This document shows positions 8,401 through 15,963 of a DNA stretch of 47,238 nucleotides, one piece after another (positions within the stretch are counted from its first letter, which is position 1; each line of letters starts with the position of its first letter). The notes under the pieces are model-generated. The model did no database searches, had not been told where the DNA came from, and saw nothing but the letters and a program-made list of their open reading frames with translations. The stretch is from DATBGS01 sp036557885 (lineage in GTDB: Bacteria > Chloroflexota > Ktedonobacteria > Ktedonobacterales > DATBGS01): assembly GCA_036557885.1 (NCBI GenBank), contig DATBGS010000067.1, positions 1-47,238 on the forward strand. Reading direction: 5' to 3'. The position numbers were made by a program, and so were the translations under genes.

Positions 8401-8907
8401 ATGCAAGCGCAGTTTCGGCGGCTACGCGCCATTGGGCTGGTGCTGGGTTTGGTGGTAGTAATGGGATTGCTGGTTGTCCTCTCCGCGTGTGCGCCTGGGA
8501 GCGCAGGCGTTGGCTCGCAAGGGGTTGTGAACACAGAGCTACCCAGTCCCACCTGCCCTGCTGGGCAAGCAGGGCAGCCTTGCAGTTCACAGCTTCCCAA
8601 GGGAACACTCAATGGCGAGGTTCTGGCTGGCCCCACCTGCCCGGTGGAGCGCGCGGAACAACCCTGCCCGCCAAAACCGGTGCCTAATCGGGTGGTGTTG
8701 GTTGAGACAACCAAGGGCAGCGTCATTACGCAGGTGACAACCGATCAGCAGGGGCGATTCACGATTGCCCTTCCGCCAGGCACTTACGACCTCTTGGTGG
8801 CTTCGGTGGCGGGCCAATTTCCGATTCAACGCAAACCTCAACAGGTAACGATTCTGGCCGGGCAGACACAACAGGTACAAATCATGCTTGATACAGGCAT
8901 CCGTTAA
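8401..8907 (+). CDS. lipoprotein with a carboxypeptidase-regulatory-like beta domain
   Basis: 168 residues. Residues 8-29 are hydrophobic and end in the lipobox LSAC, with Cys30 as the lipidation site. A short linker carries two related Cys/Pro segments (SPTCPAGQAGQPC and GPTCPVERAEQPC). The C-terminal part (about 95-165: VLVETTKGSVITQVTTDQQG, FTIALPPGTYDLLV, VTILAGQTQQVQIML) is a typical prealbumin/carboxypeptidase-regulatory-like fold used for surface display. The start ATG is preceded by AGGAGGTGATCT, an almost complete match to the anti-Shine-Dalgarno end of 16S rRNA. It lies just downstream of the TnpB right end. Role unknown. Confidence 0.85.
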   Translation: MQAQFRRLRAIGLVLGLVVVMGLLVVLSACAPGSAGVGSQGVVNTELPSPTCPAGQAGQPCSSQLPKGTLNGEVLAGPTCPVERAEQPCPPKPVPNRVVLVETTKGSVITQVTTDQQGRFTIALPPGTYDLLVASVAGQFPIQRKPQQVTILAGQTQQVQIMLDTGIR

Positions 8908-9353
8908 AGGTTGTTTTCCCCAACATTACAGGCTTTTTGCTTCTTCTAGATGAAGGCTGGCTACGCCTGTGTTCATCTCCTCAATGGATGGTTTTGCGTT
9001 CCATTGGGAGAAACTGCTCATCAATCGGCCAAATCTCCACCATTTCAACACCACTTCTCCATAAACCCATGCGTATTTTTTCTCTACTGTTCTAGGTAAG
9101 GAGCGTTCGCCGGGACGTTCTCTTCTTTGCAGGTTAGCACTGCTCATAGAGAGCGCGAATGACCTCAGCAAGGATAGCAGGATGCGAAAGGAGGTGGTGG
9201 GCGCCTCGTTACCTTCTCACGAATTCCCTTATCCCGAACCCTGGCTGGATATGGTGTGCTCGCCATCCAGCATGCTCTACCCCTCTGCTGCTCAGCAGAG
9301 GCTGAATGGGAATGGCACTATCCTGTTTTTGAAGTAAGGGAGTATTATTCTTC
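8908..9353. other. 446-nt intergenic region with small stem-loops
   Basis: No gene is supported here. Stem-loops seen: GATGAA 8949-8954 with TTCATC 8972-8977, with AGGC/GCCT nested inside, possibly ending the 8401 transcript; CAATGGA 8982-8988 with TCCATTG 9000-9006; and the perfect CCTCTGCTG/CAGCAGAGG at 9282-9301, upstream of the 9354 gene. None is followed by a good T-tract, and no convincing promoter was found. Confidence 0.4.
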
Positions 9354-11165
9354 ATGCGAAATGTCAAACGATCAGTATTGATCGGGTTAAGCGGCATTAC
9401 CTTGCTGGCGATGATTGCTGCCGCCGTGTTTTTCACGGGCCACACACAGGCAGCCGGACCCACTCGCGTACTGATTTCAGGGGGCACAGGAGGGTTCCAG
9501 GTGCCCAGCGGCGTCAGCGATACGGGGAACACCTCCATCGAAGTCAGCCCCAACCGTGACCTGGATCAGCCCTTCGCTAACGGACCATCCACGCAGAAAG
9601 ACCCCCCAACGGTAGCGCCAGACCCATCTCCGAATGGGGTCGCCAGCCAGAATCAGGGGGCAAGCGGATTCAATGGCTTGAGCCACTTTGATACCCGCAC
9701 CGCCAGCGGTGGCAACCAGTTCAGCCTGGAGCCACCCGACCAGGGACTCTGCGTTGGCGGTGATTATGTGGTGGAAACCGTTAACGATGTGGCGGCGGTA
9801 TATCGCCGTTCTTCCCATCAACTGGTGAGCGGCCCAACGGCGTTGAACGCCTTCTACGGCGTGGCCCCAGCCATTGATCGGACCAACGTCGTCTTTGGCC
9901 CTTTCATCAGCGACCCAAAATGTTACTTCGATGCCAGCACCGGGCGCTGGTTCATGACGACTCTGGAACTGGATACTGATCCAGCCACTGGCGCCTTTAC
10001 TGGTCCCAGCCATACGTTTATTGCCGTCAGTCAGACTAGCAACCCAACGAAAGCCTGGTCCATTTTCATTATTGATACAACCGATGATGGCACCAATGGC
10101 ACCCCCAGCCATACCGACTGCCCTTGCCTGGGCGACCAGCCGCTCATCGGCGCTGATAAGTATGGGTTTTACATCACCACCAACGAGTTCCCCGTCTTCG
10201 CCAACGGCTTTAATGGCGCGCAGATCTACGCTATCTCCAAGAGTCAGTTGGTGAAAGCGGCAGAACATGCTGGCTCGCTGCCGTCCTTCGTGCAGATTGA
10301 TACCGGCCCGCTGCCAACCCCAGATCAGGGCGGCACATGGTATTCGATCCAGCCCGCAACCACCCCACAAATTGGCGATGAACCCAACAACGGAACGGAA
10401 TACTTCCTGAGCGCGCTCGATTTCTTCGCCACGCTCGATAACCGTGTCGCTGTGTGGGCGCTCACCAATACGGCCTCGCTGGGCGGCGATCACACCAACG
10501 TCACGCTGACCCACACCCTCATTGAGAGCGAAACATACGGTCAGCCTCCTGCTGCCACGCAAAAGGATGGCCCCAGGCCGTTGGGGACCGCTCTGGGCGA
10601 TTCGCTGCTGGAGCAGCTTAACACCAATGATGACCGCATGAATCAGGTGGTCTTTGCCAATGGCCTCCTGTGGGCAGGCGTCAACACCATTGTGCAGTCA
10701 GGGGATGAGGCCCCGCGCTCTGGAATTGCCTACTTCATTGTCCGGCCTGGCTGGAATCACGGCCAACTCACCGCCTCTATGGCGAATCAGGGGTATGTCT
10801 CGCTGGAGAATGACAACGTGCTTTTCCCCTCCATTGGTGTCAATGCCAAGGGGCAGGCGGTCATGTCGTTCAGCATCTCTGGCCCGGATTACTTCCCCAG
10901 CACTGGCTACGCAAGCATTCCTGCGCATGGCTCTGCTGGCGCGGTACATATCAGCGGAGCGGGCGTTGGACCTGAAGACGGCTTCACCGGGTACCCTGAA
11001 GAGGGTGGCGATGGAGTTGCTCGCTGGGGCGACTATTCTGCTGCTGTTGCTGGACCGGACGGAAGCATCTGGCTCGCGGCTGAGTACATCCCTGGTGGGG
11101 CGCGCACCGTGCTGGCAAACTGGGGCACATTCATCACCAGCGTGAATCCAGACGGTGGGCACTAG
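9354..11165 (+). CDS. secreted beta-propeller-like protein (paralog of 3560 gene)
   Basis: 603 residues. Start ATG 9354, with AAGGGAG about 11 nt upstream. A Sec signal peptide covers ~residues 1-34 (basic RNVKR, then a hydrophobic run, ending HTQAAG). The mature domain has SLEPPDQGLCVGGDYVVETV, a FDASTGRWFMTT-type strand, PCLGDQPLIGADKYGFY and, close to the end, RWGDYSAAVAGPDGSIWLAAEY. The order and spacing of these motifs match the 3560 protein, so this is the same family. Asp-rich loops suggest a propeller fold with possible metal sites. Function unknown; no catalytic signature recognised. A strong terminator follows. Confidence 0.86.
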   Translation: MRNVKRSVLIGLSGITLLAMIAAAVFFTGHTQAAGPTRVLISGGTGGFQVPSGVSDTGNTSIEVSPNRDLDQPFANGPSTQKDPPTVAPDPSPNGVASQNQGASGFNGLSHFDTRTASGGNQFSLEPPDQGLCVGGDYVVETVNDVAAVYRRSSHQLVSGPTALNAFYGVAPAIDRTNVVFGPFISDPKCYFDASTGRWFMTTLELDTDPATGAFTGPSHTFIAVSQTSNPTKAWSIFIIDTTDDGTNGTPSHTDCPCLGDQPLIGADKYGFYITTNEFPVFANGFNGAQIYAISKSQLVKAAEHAGSLPSFVQIDTGPLPTPDQGGTWYSIQPATTPQIGDEPNNGTEYFLSALDFFATLDNRVAVWALTNTASLGGDHTNVTLTHTLIESETYGQPPAATQKDGPRPLGTALGDSLLEQLNTNDDRMNQVVFANGLLWAGVNTIVQSGDEAPRSGIAYFIVRPGWNHGQLTASMANQGYVSLENDNVLFPSIGVNAKGQAVMSFSISGPDYFPSTGYASIPAHGSAGAVHISGAGVGPEDGFTGYPEEGGDGVARWGDYSAAVAGPDGSIWLAAEYIPGGARTVLANWGTFITSVNPDGGH

Positions 11166-11223
11166 GGTTTCTTGTCCTTGAACCTGGCATGACGGACGTG
11201 TCAAACGTCTGTCATCTCAAATG

Positions 11224-11268
11224 AAAGCCCCCATCCCTTGTAAGGCTACAGGGATGGGGGTTTCCTTA
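11224..11268 (+). terminator. intrinsic terminator of the 9354 gene
   Basis: CCCCCATCCCT (11228-11238) pairs perfectly with AGGGATGGGGG (11250-11260), 11-nt loop, then TTTCCTTA; flanking AAAG/TTT extends the stem. It starts about 60 nt after the stop. Confidence 0.85.
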
Positions 11269-11391
11269 TACTAGTATGGATTTGCACAAAGTGGCTCTTA
11301 GGAAGAATGTTTGTTATCATTAAGTAGATGCTTTGCAAGACGAGAGCACGCTTGCTTTTGCCAGCGATCAACGGGAGGAATCGGGCCAGCT

Positions 11392-12696
11392 ATGATCCAT
11401 GAGGAGCCTTCTGAACATGCTGAGTTGACCCCTCAGCACAGCCCACAACTTGTGGCGATCTCCTCAAATTTCCAGTGGGGCGCCTCTCTCGATGCTGCTT
11501 CACTGGTTGGTGATTGGCAAAAGCATTTGACGAGGTATTTGGTTGCTTCTGCCAGAGCTTCTCTCTCCTGGCGGGGCCAGGAGTTGCTTCCCCTTCTTGA
11601 AGCCAGGACGCTGGATGATCCCCTGCAACTCTTTCAGGTGACGCTTAACGAGCAGCTAGCTGAAGTCTGGGTGTCTTATCGTGCCCTGAGTCAGGCGAAT
11701 ATGGATGTGCCCTATGATTGCCGCTTGCTGTTGATGACGAAGCAGGGCGAACGCGCCCTTACCCTGGCCGCTCCTCATCAACCCAGCAGGGCAGAGTGGG
11801 AACAATTCATAAAGCAGGTATGGTTTCAGTTGGCGCTAAGAGACGAGGGAAAGCTGGACTTTTCCGAGGCTGGCGTTTCCCTTCCAAAGAATTCTCCGCT
11901 TTATCAGTTCCGCCTGGCCTCAGAGCTGGACTGGGAGGAAGCTGAAATTGACGCCACATCTTCTTTCAGCACCCGCAGTGAATGGCAGCGCAATGTGTGG
12001 TTGGTGCCTGATGCAGCCGATCCTCAATTGGTCCATGCCCATGTGGGCTGGAAGTCCCCGCTCTTGTCAGGCCAGATGGGGCTGGAACTGGTAAGAATCA
12101 CCCGCCCGCTGCCCGCTGTCCGAAGAACAAGGCCGATCAAGAAGCATCGGGTTGGATTCGGGTGGCAGGCCAGGCGCTGGCGAGCCGAAGCGAAGAGCGC
12201 CCTGGTCAGAGCGCAAAGGAGAGCAAGGGGCGCCGGGGTAAAGCTGGTTGCGATGATAGGAGGGGTGCTGCTGCTTGGCTTATTGTGGGCGTTGGTCCTC
12301 AGCGCGCCCAAAGGAGCTGGCAGCCCGTATGTCCCACAGCAAAGTTTCAATGCGTCCCCAACCAGCGGTCAAGCGCCTACGGATGTGCCTGAAAGCACTC
12401 CCACACTAGTTGCATTGGTGCCAACCCCGGAAGAGTTGCCAACCGCATCGGCAACGGACCAACCAACGGCTCACCCTACCCCCACTACCACTTCTAAACC
12501 CACGCCAACCCACACACCCACACCAACTTCAACAAGCACGTCCACACCGACGCCAACAAGTACGCCAACCCCAACGGACACGCCCACGCCAACCCCAACG
12601 GATACTCCAACCGATACGCCCACGCCGACTCCAACAGACACGCCAACGCCTACGCCAACCGATACGCCAGCCCCGACACCGACACCAACCCCCTAG
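11392..12696 (+). CDS. single-TM protein with cytoplasmic domain and Thr/Pro-rich external tail
   Basis: 434 residues from ATG 11392 (GGGAGGA about 14 nt upstream; an upstream in-frame TTG at 11311 lacks a ribosome site). Residues 1-~240 form a soluble alpha/beta domain without signal peptide, of no recognised family. A strongly basic stretch (RRTRPIKKHR ... RRARG) precedes one membrane helix (about residues 283-306, VKLVAMIGGVLLLGLLWALVL), which predicts the N-terminus inside. After it comes ~125 residues made almost only of Thr, Pro, Ser and Ala (PTPTDTPTPTPT units), a cell-wall-spanning or glycosylated stalk, ending abruptly in PTPTP. It may link an inside domain to the envelope. It ends 10 nt before the convergent GH127 stop. 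Confidence 0.83.
   Translation: MIHEEPSEHAELTPQHSPQLVAISSNFQWGASLDAASLVGDWQKHLTRYLVASARASLSWRGQELLPLLEARTLDDPLQLFQVTLNEQLAEVWVSYRALSQANMDVPYDCRLLLMTKQGERALTLAAPHQPSRAEWEQFIKQVWFQLALRDEGKLDFSEAGVSLPKNSPLYQFRLASELDWEEAEIDATSSFSTRSEWQRNVWLVPDAADPQLVHAHVGWKSPLLSGQMGLELVRITRPLPAVRRTRPIKKHRVGFGWQARRWRAEAKSALVRAQRRARGAGVKLVAMIGGVLLLGLLWALVLSAPKGAGSPYVPQQSFNASPTSGQAPTDVPESTPTLVALVPTPEELPTASATDQPTAHPTPTTTSKPTPTHTPTPTSTSTSTPTPTSTPTPTDTPTPTPTDTPTDTPTPTPTDTPTPTPTDTPAPTPTPTP
12475..12696 (+). repeat. low-complexity Thr-Pro codon repeat
   Basis: Repeats of the type ACGCCAACCCCAACGGATA encoding PTPTDTP units form the 3' end of the 11392 gene. Unit length and count are likely to vary between strains. Confidence 0.8.
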
Positions 12697-12706
12697 CCAC
12701 TGTTTG

Positions 12707-14632
12707 TCAGGGAGCTATTCCCAGCCAGACGCGCATCTCTCCCTGCTGGCGGTGGTCCCAGGCGAAGTAAGGAATAGCGGTCAGTGTATATGGAACGCTT
12801 TTGGCGGGAGTGGTGCGATAGAGGGCGCCTGCCCAATCTTCGGTTTCTAGCGCCAGGGCGGTTCCCCGGATGAGCGCTACTCCCCCCAGCGCAGCAGGCG
12901 CGAACTGACTTTCCAGCGTTGTTGTCTCTGGCAATCTGATGCGGTGGAGCGGGAGCGGGTTATCGGCTGTTTCCAGGCAGTAGACCAGCGGCCCCCGCTG
13001 GAGCGCGACGTGCCCGGCATCAGCGCGCACATCGGGATGGGAGTAGATGCGCTCAACAGGCATCTCCAGGTGCAGCAGGATGGTATCCCCGGTGCGCCAG
13101 AGCCGCTCAATCCGCGCATAGCCTTTGCGCAGGGATGACTCCAGTGGGACATCTTCGCTATTCACGCTAAGCCGCGCCTTTCTACACCAGCCAGGAATAC
13201 GCAGGCTGACCTCAAACGCGCCTGGCTCCTTCATCTCTATGCTGAACTGAATCCTTCCATCCCAGGGGTAGGCAGTTTCTTGCCGCAAGATAACCTGCTG
13301 GTTGCCCAGGGAAATCGTGCTGGTACTTTGTATGTATAAATGGACCTGAATCTCGTTCTCGCTGATGGTGTACATATAGCCACCCAGCGAGGCGAGAAGG
13401 CGGGCGACATTGGGAGGGCAGCAAGCGCACTCAAACCACGCCTGCCGATGATGGCTTCCCTTGCTCTCCAGGGGATTCTCGTAAAAGAACGATGCCCCAT
13501 CCAGCGATACGCCGCTCAAGACGCCGTTATAGAGCGCCTGCTCCATCATATCGGCAAAGCGCCGGTCTGTATCAAGCTGAAGCATGCGATGGCTCCAGAG
13601 AACCAACCCAATGGCGGCGCAGGTTTCCGCGTAGGCCGAGCTATTGGGCAGATCATAATCGGCGGTCATCCCTTCATTTTCTGCCGAAGACCCCAGGCTG
13701 CCAATGAGATAGAGTCTGGTCGAGCAAAGATGCTGCCATAAGCGCTCGCATGCCTCAAACAAGGAGGGGTCGTTCACCTCGCGTGCCAGATCAGCCATCG
13801 CTGAATAGAGGTACATTGCGCGTACCGCGTGCCCAACCACCTGTTCCTGTGCGCGCACCGGCAGATGGGCCTGGCAATATTCGTAGGTCTTTGCCCAATA
13901 ATACGCCGGGTCCACTCCCCGCGCCCGCGCCTCTGCGTCGTAGTAGGAGGGCTGCGCCCCGCGCTCCTCCACGAAATAGTGGGCAAGAGCAAGATAACGG
14001 GATTCATTGGTAGCCTGGTACAGCTTGATCAGCGCCAGTTCGATCTCCGGGTGCCCGCAATAGCCGCGCTTCTTCCCTTCCTCTCGGCCAAAGACGGCGG
14101 CAATATGGTCGGCATAGCGGCAGGCAACGTCCAGCAGCGTGCGCTGGCCTGTCGCCTCGAAATGGGCAACCGCCGCTTCGATGAGGTGTCCGGCGCAATA
14201 GAGTTCGTGCCAATCGCGTAGATTTGTCCAGCGCTTTCCTGGCTCAACGACGGTGAACCAGACATTGAGATAGCCATCGGGCTGCTGGATGGATGCGATG
14301 AGGGCAATGACTTCATCCACCAGTGTCTGAAGCGTTGGCTCAGGCTGGGTAGCCAGGCAGTAGCTCGCCGCTTCCAGCCATTTCGTGACCTCGGACTCCC
14401 AAAATACGTAGGGGCTTGGTTTGTGCTCTAAATTCCACTCCCCGCGATAAGCGGCAAAATGCCCATCCTGTTTGAAAATGTCGTACATAAGCGGCAAGCT
14501 ACGTTCGCGCACGCTCTGTAAGCGCGGCGCCCAAAAGCTGTCTTCGATGCGAACTGCGGTGTGGGCAACAGGGGCCGACTTGCTCCTGGATTTTGGCTCA
14601 GGTTCGGGGCGCGAAAATGAAGCGGAGTCCAC
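12707..14632 (-). CDS. GH127 beta-L-arabinofuranosidase
   Basis: 641 residues from GTG 14632, chosen because AAAGGA lies 6 nt upstream; upstream in-frame starts add 39 residues before the family's usual N-terminus (VRIEDSFWAPR). The fold is an (alpha/alpha)6 barrel plus beta domains. Key residues of Bifidobacterium HypBA1 are all visible with correct spacing: ECACC (13419-13433) supplies the nucleophile Cys and the zinc Cys pair, ETC (13619-13627) supplies Glu and Cys zinc ligands, and the Glu 16 residues before it (in NEGM) matches the acid/base Glu322. It should release L-arabinofuranose from beta-linked oligosaccharides such as those of plant hydroxyproline-rich glycoproteins. No signal peptide, so the substrate is imported. 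It is divergent from the ThDP genes. The DUF1680 family is broad, so the exact sugar is less sure than the fold. Confidence 0.92.
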   Translation of the reverse strand: MDSASFSRPEPEPKSRSKSAPVAHTAVRIEDSFWAPRLQSVRERSLPLMYDIFKQDGHFAAYRGEWNLEHKPSPYVFWESEVTKWLEAASYCLATQPEPTLQTLVDEVIALIASIQQPDGYLNVWFTVVEPGKRWTNLRDWHELYCAGHLIEAAVAHFEATGQRTLLDVACRYADHIAAVFGREEGKKRGYCGHPEIELALIKLYQATNESRYLALAHYFVEERGAQPSYYDAEARARGVDPAYYWAKTYEYCQAHLPVRAQEQVVGHAVRAMYLYSAMADLAREVNDPSLFEACERLWQHLCSTRLYLIGSLGSSAENEGMTADYDLPNSSAYAETCAAIGLVLWSHRMLQLDTDRRFADMMEQALYNGVLSGVSLDGASFFYENPLESKGSHHRQAWFECACCPPNVARLLASLGGYMYTISENEIQVHLYIQSTSTISLGNQQVILRQETAYPWDGRIQFSIEMKEPGAFEVSLRIPGWCRKARLSVNSEDVPLESSLRKGYARIERLWRTGDTILLHLEMPVERIYSHPDVRADAGHVALQRGPLVYCLETADNPLPLHRIRLPETTTLESQFAPAALGGVALIRGTALALETEDWAGALYRTTPAKSVPYTLTAIPYFAWDHRQQGEMRVWLGIAP

Positions 14633-14805
14633 AGGTGTTCCTTTCTCTGGCGAGAGGGGAAGCCGTTCCCCTGGCTTACAGGCTGTTGATGAGCATTGTA
14701 CCAGCCTGAACAAGAGCGAGAACCGCATAGCCCTGGATATTTTGCTCAAAGGTTGCTATCGTATAGGGCACGGGTTGCGCAGGAGAACAAGGAGCGTTGA
14801 ACGCT

Positions 14806-15345
14806 ATGGAAGAACAAGACACTCTCGCTCATTGGGCAGATGGGGCCTACGCGCTGTTGAAGGCGCATCATGTGGAGATAGTTTCGTTTGTCCCCGACGC
14901 CGGGCACAAGCGCTTGATCGAACTGTGCCAGCGTGACGCAGCCATGTCCACCGTGACATTGACCACTGAAGAAGAGGGGATCGCCCTGGCCGCAGGCGCT
15001 TTTCTGGGTGGCAAACGCGCTGTCTTACTTATGCAATCGAGTGGTGTAGGGAACTGCATCAATATGCTGTCCCTGCCGCGCGTGTGCAATATGCCGTTGC
15101 TCACCCTCGTCACCATGCGCGGGGAATGGGGCGAGTTTAACCCCTGGCAGGTGCCGATGGGCCAGAGCACCCCGATTGTCCTTGAGGCAAGCGGCGTCAT
15201 TGTGTATCGCGCCGACGCAGCCGAGGAGGTCTATCCCAATGTCGAGGCTGCCATCAAGCTCGCGTTTCAGAGCCGCTGCCGCGTGGCGGTGCTGCTCACG
15301 CAAAAGCTGATTGGCACGAAGGATTTTGCCAGAGGTGATAAATGA
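14806..15345 (+). CDS. ThDP-dependent decarboxylase alpha subunit (sulfopyruvate/phosphonopyruvate type)
   Basis: 179 residues from ATG 14806, with AAGGAG 11 nt upstream; a TTG at 14797 is too close to it. This is the PYR-domain half of a split ThDP enzyme. TTEEEGIALAAG (about residues 53-64) carries the Glu that activates the cofactor, followed by AVLLMQSSGVGNCINML and TMRGEWGEFNPWQVPMG. Size and motifs fit ComD (sulfopyruvate decarboxylase alpha) and the N-terminal half of phosphonopyruvate decarboxylase. The next gene overlaps it by 4 nt and supplies the other half, so they make one complex. No coenzyme M or phosphonate genes lie nearby, so the natural 2-oxoacid is uncertain. Confidence 0.83.
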   Translation: MEEQDTLAHWADGAYALLKAHHVEIVSFVPDAGHKRLIELCQRDAAMSTVTLTTEEEGIALAAGAFLGGKRAVLLMQSSGVGNCINMLSLPRVCNMPLLTLVTMRGEWGEFNPWQVPMGQSTPIVLEASGVIVYRADAAEEVYPNVEAAIKLAFQSRCRVAVLLTQKLIGTKDFARGDK

Positions 15346-15932
15346 TCATGCTGAACCGGCGCGAGGCGGTGCGCGAACTCCTGCGCAAGCGCGGCAATCT
15401 TCTCGTCGTCGCGGGCCTCGGCTCGCCTGCCTATGACCTTGCCGCGTGTAGCAACGAGCCGCTTGACTTTCCGCTGTGGGGCGCGATGGGCGGCGCTGCG
15501 ATGGTGGGATTGGGGCTGGCCCTGGCGCAGCCAGAGCGCAACGTGCTGGTGTTGACCGGCGACGGTGAGATGCTGATGGGCCTGGGCAGCCTGGCAACCA
15601 TTGCGGCCCAACAGCCCGCCAATTTGCGCATTGTGGTTCTGGACAACGAGCGCTACGGCGAAACCGGACAGCAGCAGACACATACCGCCAGAGGTACTGA
15701 TCTGGCGGCTGTTGCTGCTGGCTGCGGCTTCCCTGCGGTGCGCACCGTTCGGCAGGCGAGCGAACTTGCTGTGCTGTGTCAGGACATCCACACCACGTCG
15801 GGTTTATTCTTTGGCGTGGTGAAAGTCATGCCAGAAGAGTTGCCGCGTGTCTTGCCGCCGCGTGATGGCCCCTTTCTCGCCCAGCGTATGCGGGAAGCGC
15901 TGCTGGGCACTGAACGCGCGTTAGAGGCATGA
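15342..15932 (+). CDS. ThDP-dependent decarboxylase beta subunit (sulfopyruvate/phosphonopyruvate type)
   Basis: 196 residues, start ATG 15342 overlapping the alpha stop (ATGA), indicating translational coupling. This is the PP-domain half: LTGDGEMLMGLGSLATIA (GDG at residues 73-75) and VVLDNERYGETG (Asn102) form the GDG-x(n)-N magnesium/ThDP motif; GAMGGAAMVGLGLALAQP is the usual glycine-rich turn. It matches ComE and the C-terminal half of phosphonopyruvate decarboxylase. Together with the alpha subunit it should decarboxylate a 3-substituted pyruvate to the aldehyde in the cytoplasm. The gene is convergent with the membrane protein at 15964. Confidence 0.84.
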   Translation: MIMLNRREAVRELLRKRGNLLVVAGLGSPAYDLAACSNEPLDFPLWGAMGGAAMVGLGLALAQPERNVLVLTGDGEMLMGLGSLATIAAQQPANLRIVVLDNERYGETGQQQTHTARGTDLAAVAAGCGFPAVRTVRQASELAVLCQDIHTTSGLFFGVVKVMPEELPRVLPPRDGPFLAQRMREALLGTERALEA

Positions 15933-15963
15933 GCATAACCAGATGCCTTCACTTGCGCAACTG

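Noticed and set aside
9477..10562. 361-codon minus-strand frame inside the 9354 gene
   Set aside because: Antisense shadow of a gene with signal peptide and paralog support; no ribosome site.
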